DNA from: Rhodocollybia butyracea
Taxonomy: Eukaryota; Basidiomycota; Agaricomycetes; Agaricales; Omphalotaceae
DNA length: 64,000 bases
Assembly: GCA_015501585.1 (NCBI GenBank)
Contig: JADNRY010000219.1
Coordinates: 38,251-102,250, forward strand
Reading direction: 5' to 3'
The notes below the pieces were generated by a model, which saw only the letters and a program-made list of their open reading frames with translations, was not told where the DNA came from and ran no database searches. Of this stretch, positions 10,456-21,312 are shown piece by piece. Positions within the stretch are counted from its first letter, which is position 1; each line of letters begins with the position of its first letter. The position numbers and the translations under genes are program-made.

Positions 10456-12703
10456 TTATCCATCCCCTTTTGCATTCCTTCCCAAGAGTGTGCCATCAAT
10501 ATCCCAAATTTCATCTTTAACTTCAATTATAATGTTGTCGGGTATTTTTCTGGAAGTTTCAATAAATGCAGCTTGACCTGACACATGTTCATGCTGTTGT
10601 GGGCAGTGTTGGGCAAAGTGGCCTATCTTTTCACAGTAAGTACAAGCCCCTTTTCCTTGCCTTTGGTCATACTCCTCTGGAGTGACCCAAGTGGTTGGTA
10701 CTACTGACATCTTATTAACATTATCATTTCTAGAATTGCCTTGATTCATTCTAGAAGCTCTTGGAGTCAGCGTGGTGGCCCTCTGTTGTTGAGCTTGTGA
10801 TGTATGATTGTTTGGTGGGCTATCCTGATCCAAAACCGTATTTTGAGCAGTATGACAGTCATTTTGTACAAAGTTATCGATTTCTGGACCATATGCTAGT
10901 GGGAACAATGGTGAGGCTCCTTTTGAGACTTTTTGTGTCCTGCCTTTGTGTGAGACAAAAGAATAATCATTATTGCTTTGCAAAAAATCATGTGCTTGCT
11001 CAGCCCAGTCCAAACCTAAAGGCTCATGAATGAGAGTCTGTGGAACATGATTATTTTCTGCAGGTAGTGGTGTTGGATCTATTGGTTGGGTTTCAAGAAA
11101 TAAACATTGACTTGTAGCTTGAGCTTGTTCAGATTTTGTAGACATTACAAAATTTTGTTTTCTGCTCATAAGGCTGGCATTTCTTTGCCCTCGATCAAGT
11201 AGCGCCTGACTACTACCAGTATGTGCTAATTCATCATGTTGAGGTAGAGTTGCAGAGGGGATAACTTGGTTGTCATTCCTTGTTCCTTGCTCCACTTTTT
11301 CAACAGGATCTGGTGCTGATGACATGTGCATCACAGGTTGTAACATAGATAGCCTGTTGACAATCTGAGGGCTTGGTGAGTGAGCCCTAGATTCCTCTAC
11401 ACTGTGTTGAGGATGAGTTTCTACCACATTTCCTGTGTTTTGTACAGGTGTGTGAGCACTTTGTGCATTTTCTTGTGCATTTTCCTGTCCTTTGGCTCGT
11501 TGGCTTGTATGAAGAGAAGGTGCTAATTCAACACTCATATTACTCCTTGCCCTCAGTAGAGCTTGAACCTCATCCCTTTGTATCTCAGTGTATAGGTGTG
11601 TTAGAATTTGAGTATTTCTTTCTTCTGACATCCTTTGATACAGGTTTGGGCTTAATGATGCAAGTTCTCTCTGACCTAGTCTTGTCAACTGTTGGATCCA
11701 TTGCCATGGCTGAGCATTACTGCTTCTATAGCCTAATGACTCCAAAAATATTTGGCATTGCTGGCTGAGTCTGTCAAATTGTATTTGTTCATTTTGAAAC
11801 TGGTTCAGAACTGGTACAGTATTGTTTGACTTGTATGAGCCTTGTTTTACTGAACTTTGGAAAGATCCACTTGGTGATGGATGATTCTGAGCAGATATAG
11901 TTGGCTGTAAACCTTGCAATTGAACAGGTGCTTGTTCATGCCCTTGTGAGTGATTTAAACTCCTAACAACACTTCCAGCATTGTGATCTGACTGAGAATG
12001 GTGAGAGAGAGATTTATGATGTGGATTACTATGAGTCATGGAATGCTCTTGCCCTTCCTCAGGACTAAATACAATGGAGATCTTCTAATAGGTTCAATTT
12101 GTCTTTGAATTGATAGTACAGAAGACATTTGGCCATTAGTTGTTGTACTCCCAGTTGCCTGTTTGGCTCTAGTAATTGCTGGTGCAGATGATGAGTGGTA
12201 GGTAAGTGAAGGACTTTGTTCTGGTTCTGAGAACTGAACAATGTTCCTGCTTTGCCGTGTAGATTCTCCACTTTGAGATTTGTGTGTATCAAATTGTGCA
12301 GAATGGCTATGATGTAAAAAAGGTAGAGGTGCACTTGCTACAAAATTAGGCATTTGCTGCTGTTGTCCTCGCGAACCATTATCAACTAAATGACTGGTGG
12401 AACGGTCATCATGACAAGCAAATATCTGTGCAATTTGTGCAGTAGGTGGCATTCAAACTTCTTGAACCACAGTTTCCGTTAAATTTGAACCCTTTAATCC
12501 AATGTGAATTCTCTGCATTACTACAAATTCACCATTTGAAATAGTAGTGGGTGACCCCCGGTTTGTATTTCCAACATTAGTATTGTGTTGTCCCAGTGTA
12601 TATCCTGGAGCATTAAAACCAATTGGAAAGGTGGGATATTAGATCCTTGAACAAATTGGTGAGACCCAATCTGGGTGTATGATCTAGTTGTTTGTGTAGA
12701 CAT
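10456..12703 (-). pseudogene. Gag-like coding region with CCHC zinc knuckle, split over frames
   Basis: The longest part (12039-10456, 527 codons) is rich in Gln, Asn, Ser and His and carries CTYCEKIGHFAQHC near its C-terminus, the C-x2-C-x4-H-x4-C knuckle of retroelement Gag proteins. A helical block (FDRLSQQCQIFLESLGY) sits near residue 95. Upstream, 12452-12036 and 12703-12521 are further Gln/Ser-rich open frames in other phases, so the original gag is likely broken by one or two frameshifts, or uses introns. It would package element RNA in virus-like particles; with no pol, it would depend on a relative for reverse transcription. Confidence 0.65.
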
Positions 12704-12732
12704 TCATGGGGGCGGGTGGAGACATATTATTA

Positions 12733-13547
12733 TGTTATGACTCGATCAATAGTCTCGTCCAAACCTTCACAGTACGTAACTTGGCAGTAAAAATGATAAG
12801 AGAAATTAATGAGATTATAGAGCAAGCCTTTGCGTTTGTTGAAACCGCTAGGCAAAAAAATATATACTCAAACAACTAGGCTCAAGTAAAGTTAGTAACT
12901 AGTTTGTAATACAAAACTCACAGAACTTATTATTTGGAGATAGCTCGACAAATAATAATATGATTACCCTCGGAGATAGCTCAACAAGCAGTAATATGAA
13001 TCAGAACTAGTACTCGGAGATGGCTCAACAAGTAGTAGTGAGTGTGGTGTCTAGTACTCGGAGATAGCTCAACAAGTAATAGTGAGTGTGGTGTCTAGTA
13101 CTCGGAGATAGCTCAACAAGTAATAGAAAGTTGCAACTCGGAGATAGCTCAACAAGTGGCAATTAAAGAAGTATTCACTAGGAGATAGCTCAACAGGTGA
13201 ATGTTAGTGGATACAACTTGGAGTTAGCTCAACAAGATGTATAAATGTGTATTGTAACTTGGAGATAGCTCAACAATATACAATGAGTTGGTCTGGTGAT
13301 TCACACAAGTGATAACAGCAAACAAGTGGGGTTTGGATTTAAGAAAAATAATACGTCTAACGTACATTGGTAAATCTAGACTACTTATATACTGTGCAAT
13401 GTGTACTAGTTAGGAAATGGTGCGGAATGACTAGATTTGAGTCATAACTGCGGAAATACTGCGGATGAGTCAGTCTGACTATGTAATGCTGTGCAATGAC
13501 TAATATTGAGTCATGTATGCGGAACCGTAGTTGACTCAGATATCATT
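12733..13547 (-). repeat. 5' LTR, truncated, 815 bp
   Basis: Starts with the same TGTTATGACTCG as the left LTR and is collinear with it until GACTCAGATATC at 13547, where similarity stops abruptly. The missing outer part includes the distal bZIP-like sites and the terminal GTCATAACA. No convincing tRNA primer site was found just inside it. Confidence 0.8.
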
Positions 13548-14004
13548 ACATACAGGTGGTGTTGAGTCGAAGTTGGGCTCAGTAATGGCATGGCCTCTCA
13601 AGGTCTGAGGTCAGGAATACATATCTGAATGCTGTAGTATACTAGCTACGCCCTCCAGGTGTTATATTTGACAATATGTGGGCAGGCATATGTACATGGA
13701 GTGATCAATGGTGAGTAACCATCAAAATTCGCATTTTTGACAAATTAAATACTAATAATGAGTGTCTAAGCGCAGGTAGGACCTCAAACCTTGGTAAGTA
13801 TACTCTCCAACATAGTATACACTCGATCCGTGTCCAAGAACCATTTATATGGCACCAGATGCGATGGTATACACTGATCTTTATTGATTTTCCCTCAAAA
13901 CTCGATTTTTTAAGGAATTATCATGGAATATTGGGGCCTTGAGAGTAGCCAGGGGGCTAAGACGTTGTATATAGACTGTACTATATAGTACTAAGCTTTG
14001 CCAT
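13548..14004. other. Gap after the truncated LTR
   Basis: No exon chain or element end recognised. The junction with the truncated LTR at 13547/13548 is probably a deletion breakpoint. Confidence 0.4.
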
Positions 14005-15462
14005 ATGCAAGAACGATTTATGCAGCACCTGAAGCGATGTCAGTCTACCTTGGCTGGCGGGTTTACTAAAGACGGATATATTGCTCCCCAGGCAAACCTT
14101 TGTATTCGATATCGCCGGAACAGGTCAGAGTACACGATCACCAGCATTTACGGAGATGATATTTGTGGCATTAGTGGTGGTTCGTCGACGCACGGAGGAA
14201 AGTTCAAAGCGGCTGCAAATCTGGGAAGCAGGTGAGGTTAAATCCAATGTACATACTTCTTGGTTTGACTGTCCAACAACACCTGGTCCCAGGACAATTA
14301 GCATCTCACATCGAGCGGATCAAGTACTACTATTCCGTATTCAGTATCTTAGACAAAGGCAAACGCCTCTTCCACCAGGCTTAAAGGTCTGGGCTGCACC
14401 GGATCCTTTACTTATCGAAGACCGCATCTATATGGCTAACAAACTGTAACGCCCAGTAGTTGGTTCTCTTCATAGGGTTCCAGGTGTACTAGGCCATTGC
14501 GCCAAAGCTCTTATCCCGTTATCAACTGAACCCCTGTCGCTTCCACTGGGAGCCAGTTAAGTGGTTAGTGGGCTACATCGTTTTCATCATCATCGACTAC
14601 AACATTATCTACGAAAACCTCATGGTAGTAGCAAACTCCAGGTAGTGGTATGAAGCCTGTAGGGAATATAGATGCGGACTATGCGCAGCGGGGTCTACAA
14701 CTGGTTAAGGCCGAGTATGTTTCATTAGCATGGGATTTACTCGCTATTAGTATAATCAATTTTCAAATACTTAGCATCCATCCTGAAGTACTACGAGTTG
14801 TCATAGGAAAGCAGACGAAGAGGCAACCGGGCTTTCCAGTAGAAAGGCATTGCTCCCAATTCAACTACAGAAGCCTCTACAAAAAAGTCGTACATCTATT
14901 GTGCGGATATTCCGAAAGCCGTTAGAAATGAAATATAATCGCATCCGGACAAAGTTACCCTATTATGCAAAATTTAAGTTCATGGACGCCACTACCGCTA
15001 GCAAGAGCCTACTGGAAACTCTCTTGAGAGTTACCGCGAAAGTTGCCCAGCATCTGGACACAATTGCGCACAGGCTAAAGCCATTAGGTTGACTCAAGAG
15101 TCATGTGCTGTGACTTCTCGCGATCTGCTATCAGCGTGGCATCACGCGATGTGGCGCAATTGGGAGATGTTGCTGATATTGACTGGAAGATTTCTGAAAA
15201 CTTTTCTGAAAAACAATTTGTGCAATCAAAGTATATATGGACATTTGGCTGCGGTAGGCCAGCATCCGAAGCAGACGCCGACTTCAACCAAGATCGTGAC
15301 GATATAGCAGCTTACCTCATTACTACCTCACTCGGGACCACCGCATCGCATGACCTGCGCAGTGAATTCAACAGGCACTTACAATGTCTTGGAAACCATT
15401 CAGACCATTGCGCCTTCCGTGAGCCATTCCGAAAGGCAAGCGCCTTGGCGCTGAGGTTCTAG
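14005..15462 (+). pseudogene. Degraded Ty1/copia-type pol (RT and RNase H part)
   Basis: In shifting frames the plus strand gives SIYGDDICGIS near 14140 (RT catalytic YxDD), HWEPVKWLVGYI near 14540-14575 (conserved copia block just before RNase H), then GNIDADYAQRG (14660-14690) and KAEYVSLAWDLLA (14706-14745), matching the DAD-A and AEY motifs of copia RNase H. Between them are many stops and a small deletion, so nothing is translatable as one protein. The part after 14930 has open frames (for example FGCGRPASEADADFNQD near 15240) without a recognised domain and may be something else. Confidence 0.6.
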
Positions 15463-15718
15463 TTCCACAGGCACCAGTGTCAGGTCTGGGAGTGATGGTA
15501 TACTGGATGATGAGGGGAACTCAAAGCTGCTGCAACGTCAATGTAATTACTAGCGGAGAGTCACGATTATAATCGGCAAACCAATCGATTGTATGTTAAA
15601 ACCGTCTCATCCCAGTGTTACTTATGAAAGGTACGAACGTATGCCATACAACGCGCACGTTACAAACATCAACTTTCAACTACCAATGAAGTAATTATAG
15701 TGACTTCGCTCGCTCTTG
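15463..15718. other. Short intergenic gap
   Basis: Nothing recognised apart from the 3' flank of the gene that follows on the minus strand. Confidence 0.4.
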
Positions 15719-16590
15719 CTAAAGCGTAAATGTGTCTTTTAAAGCTTTTCGAGCCAACGTACCCCATTTCTAGGCAAGTAGAAGAAAAAATAAGAAAATT
15801 GGAAAGAGCTTGATGAGAAAACATACGGATTTTTGCGCAGCTGGAAGATTTTCCCAAACCTCCATAAATTGTCGGTGTGTGATCCCTTGGTGGGTTTCGA
15901 GATATTCAGCAGCAAACATATTTCTAATACCAACAGAACGCATGCCGATTAACGAAAAAACTTAGGAATGTTCAATTGGGCTCATACCGGGCATTCACAG
16001 GGTATCCGCCCTCCAAGACCATTGGTTGATCGAGTTTGTTCACTCGACGCCTACCGGTACTGGCCATAGTAACACGAGCCTCCATGGACTGGAAAAGTTC
16101 AGGCTACAAGAATAACAGTCTAATTCAAGGCACAAAGGAAAAGGCCAGTCAATAACTTACATCCTCCGCTGTAATGGCTGTGATAGCTTCCTCAGTCATT
16201 TCCTGGCGTAACAAGACCCATATCTTGAGCCGAAGCCGTATGGCTCCTAAGTGGACCTGGCGAAGATCGTTGAACTCCTCTCGTTGTTTCTTATGAATTT
16301 TCATAAGATCTTTGTGCAAGTCCTATACAATTTACAGTCAAAATGAAACTGGGACAGTTAGGAAAAGTACAAACTAGTTCCCTGGGTGGCTCGGTTTCAA
16401 GGTGATCCCTCCAAGCTTCTATATTCTCGCCAGAGTAACTCTGAAACATCACTAGACTTTTTTACTCCAAAATAGCGAAAGAAAAATGAAATACACCCTC
16501 GAGGCGTTGGATGTTAATATGGATGAAGGAGATGAGTTTTTGCTAAGGTCTCTTGTCGGGGTTCCTTTCCACGTGATTGTTCAAAAAAGA
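15719..16590 (-). CDS. Multi-exon gene with HMG-box-like C-terminal region; 5' end unresolved
   Basis: Exons on the minus strand (about 16590-16497, 16440-16375, 16322-16161, 16103-15988, 15923-15827, 15769-15719) join in frame with introns of 49-66 bp. The middle is a charged helix (KIHKKQREEFNDLRQVHLG). The end, PVNARNMFAAEYLETHQGIT followed by RQFMEVWENLPAAQKSKW and GTLARKALKDTF, follows the HMG-box pattern (P-NA--F--EY----, W--L----K--W--LA--A), though it is divergent and short. If it binds DNA it would be a nuclear chromatin or regulatory protein; this is inference. No start codon lies in the first visible exon, so an upstream exon is expected. Confidence 0.5.
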
Positions 16591-17007
16591 CCTTTGTCCG
16601 ACCACGTTTCTTCCTTCGTTAGAAAGGCACTGACGGTGGTACTGGCGTGCACCACGCTTATTGGTCTACTTCAGCCTGACCAGAGTAGAGTATGGTAGAT
16701 GAAGAGGATCAAAGAATACACTGGACCCAAATACTGGTTATACGCTTAACTATATACGCACATCCGAATGGATCGTCAGTGTATAACGAGTCTGCCTACG
16801 AGAGACTTAACTATTTAGCCCGAAACCTCTACTGTTGTATTGGATAGGCGAGAAGTTTTGTTCATTTAAGTAAGAGTGTACAGTTAAAGCTTTGAAGACT
16901 TGTTGGTTCTCAGGCACTGAGCTAATTTTCACCGTCCACGGTATTGTAGTGCGGCCAAAACAGAAAGCTAAACATAGGAGATACTAGGTATATGCTTTTG
17001 TAACTAC
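16591..17007. other. Intergenic, probable missing 5' exon of the preceding gene
   Basis: No closed gene. The 5' exon of the minus-strand gene ending at 15719 should lie here. Otherwise nothing is seen. Confidence 0.35.
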
Positions 17008-17229
17008 TTATGTATACCGTGAATTTAACGAGCCCTCTCTTTTTCTCTCCTGCTCTCTCAAGGGCTGCATCAAATTATTCCCAATTTTTCGGGCATTTTC
17101 TGTTTGCTTTATCACTGCTACGGCGTTCTTATCCAATTCAAATGGAGCTTCAGGTAAAATTTCCTCTCGGTATTCCCTTCCCGCCTTGTCTTTGACCCCT
17201 GTCACTTGAACAAGCTGACACCGCAAAGA
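17008..17229 (-). other. Conserved-looking continuation of the Spt5-like frame beyond the TGA
   Basis: After KFVHVLSVGWT and the TGA, the same frame runs on for 73 codons (LVQVTGVKDKAGREYREEIL ... NARKIGNNLMQPLRE), with the look of the usual C-terminal end of this protein type. Either the TGA is a nonsense mutation, or a short intron (39 bp, GTTCTA...GTGTCAG) removes it and keeps the frame (KFVH/LVQVTG). Confidence 0.5.
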
Positions 17230-19887
17230 TCACGTCCACCCAACAGATAGAACGTGGACAAATTTACCGGTTTGCTCGCCCTTTACTATGACAAGCAAAT
17301 TTCGCTCGTACCGATGGTCTTGGGCAATCCGACTTGTTTCCTGATCCACGTCCTTCAAGTCTATTTTTTGGGGTTTTTGTTCATCCGTCCACACCTCAAC
17401 TTTCCCGTTACTGGCATAGCGAAGAGACACGAGATAGTCTTTTTGTTGGCTCAATGCAGTGGCAACATAGATCGATCGGTCACCCAAGCCCTTTTTGAGA
17501 CGAGGGTCTAGGATCCAGTGTTCTGGCGCCAAATGCAGTTCAAGATTCCCCGTTCTGAGCACTGGAGGCGAGTTATCGCGGCCGCCTGCCTCATGTTCAA
17601 GCCACTCTCTCTCCTCTTCTTCTAGGCGCTTTCTCCGATTTTCTTCCTCTTCTCGATCCCTCTGCGCCTGTTTCCTGTAGAACTCTGCCATTGCAGCCTC
17701 GTATTCCGGATTGCAAAGACCGTTGAGGATAGCTAGTTCTTGATCAGAGTATGTAGGGGTGTACCCACTTTTAAAACTGTAATACACTGGTCTTTCGCAG
17801 TCGCTCTGGTCCTCATGAAGGAAGTGGTGATTATCTTCACGGCGGAGTCTGGAATAGTCTATCCAAGAGCTGGCGCTGCGCCCATCTGGTTGCACCAGAA
17901 TCGCGAGTCCGCTATGCGTAGAGTGGCTAACCTTGACATCCAAAACAGTGCATCGGAGACCTTTCATCAATTCGGCAGTTGTGTATGACGCCGGTCTGTT
18001 CACATCAGCCCCGCCAACGACGGAGACACGAACACCCTTCCAAGGCGAAACTCCAGTGTGAGGATTTATACAAGAGGTTGTATTCGGATCCAAATTCGGA
18101 GCGAGCTTGGTCAGATCGAGGTGCTTGGAGGGACGTTCCGTGGTGAACGTGGCAGAATGCTCTGTAAGAAGAAACGGGTTTTCTCGACGGGTTTCACCCA
18201 GTGCAGTGAGATTGGGTTGGAACTGTAGACAATTGTGCTCGATGTTCAGGATAAGATCAAGCTGTGGAAGCCACACTTCGACATCTTTCTCATTGGTTGC
18301 ACTTACGAAACCTTCCATACCAGCGATCGGAACGAGTTTGAGTTCAATGGTGGAGACAATGGAATTTGATATCTGAGACTGTTGAACCCCTTTGATTGGG
18401 GAAACGTTTTGAACGATTTTGACAAGGTCGCCTGAGGAGAACTTTTTCCGGAGGTGGATTTGTGGAACAGCTTCCAGAAAAGAGAATTCCCCGTCCGAAA
18501 ATGCTACCTCACAAAACAAGGGGTGTACTTCGTCAATAATACACGTAGTAAACGCTGCCCCTTGATATCCTGGGCTGACCTGAACATGTTCTCCAGGAGC
18601 AAAATCCCAAGAACTAGACGGAGGTACAGTCCGTAGGAAAGGAGATTCCGATTCCGGACAGCAGATTCGAAATCCTCGAAGAAATCTTTTGGAAATCCGC
18701 GTGGCACGCGAGAGGTTGCTTATCCTTTGGCGTACAATAGCTAACCCACAGTAGATTTCCTGGTCAAAGAGCAAGGTCTTTTTCTGATGTTCACAGACCA
18801 AGGGTTCAGAGCAGTCCGTACCCGCAACACACGTTGTTTGCGCATGATGGGGGAATCGCTCATGAACCTCGGACATACTCCCCACACCGTTTGCCCAAAG
18901 GCGAGAAGACTTTTGCTTTTTGCGTTTTAGAGGACTATTCTTCTCAAGTTTTTTTCGTTTAAGTCCAATCTTAGACTCTTCAGAGTCAAGCTCGCCTTCT
19001 AAAACGGGCTCTGGCCAGGGGGTGCGGGGTAGAAACAGAACCAGACACTCTTCTTTCGAGTTCATTTCTCCGTTGTCGTTCGGTAAGATTACTCCGGGAT
19101 CCCCACTGTACAATCCGTGTTTAGCAATGACCCATGTGTTGGGCTGGAGCGTCCAGTGACTGGGATGATGAAACGGTAAATCGTCTGAGTCCGGATCACC
19201 TCGGTTGATACCAAAGGTGGTGTCTCGATAATGGGAGGCAGCATCGACTCTGAACGGAGTGGTTACGAGGCTGTGAATGGGCATCACCTCCAGATCATAT
19301 CTGTCCGGCGTAAGCAATGATCCAGAATCTTTGGGAAAGGAGAACTTGGGATGCTGCCGATAGTACATATCGGCGAACCTCCTCAGATAGGATGAGAGTG
19401 GAGTATTTGAGTGATTCATGTTCTGAACTTGTATATAAAGCATACCACGCTTATGCGAAGGAAAGGCAGCTCTAATAACATCAGGTGAAATTCTTTGCTT
19501 GCTAATGTCAGACTGAATCTCTTTAACGATTATTCTTTCGCGACCAGGCTAACGAGGCGTTAATGAATAGACGTTAAGACAAGTTTCAAGGCTCACTTTG
19601 CACTTTAACGCAAAAACTTCATATCCAGGGACTTCTAGTGTTGCGCCGTAATTCTCTTCGAGCCACCGGTGAACCTGAACAACATCTAACTCTGACGCGG
19701 GTCTAGTACTGGGACCTGCCTGAGATTGGTCTTGAATCTTATCAAGAAGAGTGTCCAGCCTAGAAGGTTCTGACCGCGAAACCAAGGGCACCAGATCCTG
19801 TGGCTTGTCGGCGGAAGAAGAATACTCGTTATCAGACTGCTCGTCTCCAGAATCGGCCTCGTAACTGATGAAAGGATTATGCGAATA
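17230..19887 (-). CDS. Spt5-like protein (NGN domain plus KOW-like segments)
   Basis: An exon at 19887-19597 (acidic NPFISYEADSGDEQSDNEYS, then VPGYEVFALKCK) is joined through a 48-bp intron (19596-19549, GTGAGC...GTTAG) to one long exon. Across the junction FALKCK/PGRERIIVKEIQ ... FPSHKRGMLYIQVQN gives the NGN fold of Spt5/NusG. KOW-like segments follow: NTWVIAKHGLYSGDPGVIL (about residue 235), FAPGEHVQVSPGYQGAAF (about 420), FSSGDLVKIV (about 480) and WKGVRVSVVGG (about 610), with a charged Glu/Arg helix near 720. About 870 aa to the TGA at 17230-17232. Canonical Spt5 is an RNA polymerase II elongation factor; this shorter copy has no visible CTR repeats, and many agarics carry extra Spt5-like genes. 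An upstream exon with the start codon is missing. See finding on the TGA. Confidence 0.7.
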
Positions 19888-21312
19888 CTGAGCAAATCAA
19901 GTCATAATCTTTACTCATGCGATGGGAAGAGTGCGTACCATTTGACCGTAGATGCAACTGAGTATACTCAGAAGTTTTGAGTGCAAAGATTTTGTATACT
20001 TCTTAGTTAATTGTGACGGTTTGTCGCCAGTGAAGGCGTGACATGCGAAAACACGTGCGCGTTTGACTAGTATGGACCCGTACTTATGAGCGCCGTAAAT
20101 AATGTCGAACTATCATTTATTGATGAAGAGGGTAGGAACTTTGCTTGTGGAATACTAATTCTGAATCAGCGGTATGTAGATGCTACTATCCCTCTCCTCT
20201 GTATCGTTACATCCATGCTTTCATCGTACGCTGTCCAATCTCGTAAATTAAATAGGAAAGCACGAAACTGCAAAACGATAGTAAAGTCAACAGTAAAGTC
20301 GATATCAAAGTTGAAACATTGAAGCTTCAAGTTCCAAAAGTGCGAAGCAGTTCCTGTAGGAAGGTTAGCATCGTGAACGCTTGCAAGTAGCTACATCAGT
20401 ACTTCGATGGAGGTCTGTGCTATCGGTTGTACTATACGGTGTACGATGTCCAATCTCAGAGACCAGATGGGGAAGACCCGAAGGTGTGTAAGTCGATTTC
20501 GAAGTTAGAGAAGGTTGAAGTTCCATGAGCACAAAGAAAGGTCCTGTAGGAAAGTTAGCGTTGGAAAGTAGGGTTAGAAGCACGATACGCACCTTGGCCG
20601 AATGCAAGAACACGCTCGAACACGCTCAGCATGATTCGTAGCGTCAAGGAAAGGGCGTGAAGTACAATCCAGACAAAGGTTGCGTATCGTAAAATATAAG
20701 AGACAGGTAAGGCGGTGAGCTACGAAAAGATATATCAGCGAGAGATTATGAAGAAAGAGAGTCGACGCACCAGTAGCCCAAATTCCACAGCCGGCCTATC
20801 AAGAACACTGAAAAGTGGTGCGAGCAGGAATGCATGTTGAGCAGACTCAAAGGTACGACGGAGGATCCATAAGCGAAGTCAAGATTGTCGGGAAAAATCT
20901 GACTAGCTTCAGAGAAACTGCAAGAAAAGCCATATATCATCGATTAAGAAAAACGATTTAAAGAATAAACTTACAGTCGTTGAGACCGCAAAAGATGAAA
21001 CAATGGGTCGCCAGAGAGAGCACAAGTTGTCGTAGGAGACGAGAAAACGTATTAAGAACAGGAATAGAAGACGGAAGGACGAGGAGGACACTTCGTTCTT
21101 GCCGACGTTGGTGGTCCAGAAAAGAAAAAGCAAAGCTGTGCCACGACGTGGGATTTGCGGGATATCCTCATAGCCACCAAGGCCTGGCTACCAAATATGG
21201 GATGCTGTGCCCGGCAGAATAAGCCCGGCTTGACAGATTACGTTCACTTTTTTTCCCACTTGCTCTCGAACGTCCATCAGTATAATATAGTGGTAGTCTG
21301 TATCGTATAAAT
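19888..21312. other. Gene-poor stretch with a diverged direct duplication
   Basis: A segment at 20215-20370 recurs, diverged, at 20440-20565 (shared GTCCAATCTC, AAGTCGAT-TC-AAGTT, GAAGTTCCA and TCCTGTAGGAA-GTTAGC blocks in the same order). The first exon of the Spt5-like gene may also lie near 19900-20000. No other coding signal. Confidence 0.45.

Larger units (their letters stand above)
7989..13547 (-). mobile_element. LTR retrotransposon, gag only, probably non-autonomous
   Basis: Two direct repeats at 7989-9228 and 12733-13547 start with the same TGTTATGACTCG, and the complete one ends GGTCATAACA, giving the TG...CA inverted ends of an LTR. A polypurine tract on the minus strand lies next to the left copy, so the element runs right to left: the right copy is the 5' LTR and the left copy the 3' LTR. 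The 3.5-kb interior has a gag-like region with a CCHC zinc knuckle (10456-12703) but no protease, RT, RNase H or integrase. The 5' LTR has lost its outer part (about 360 bp or more), and the element sits in the gene remnant at 6402-7988. Confidence 0.8.
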
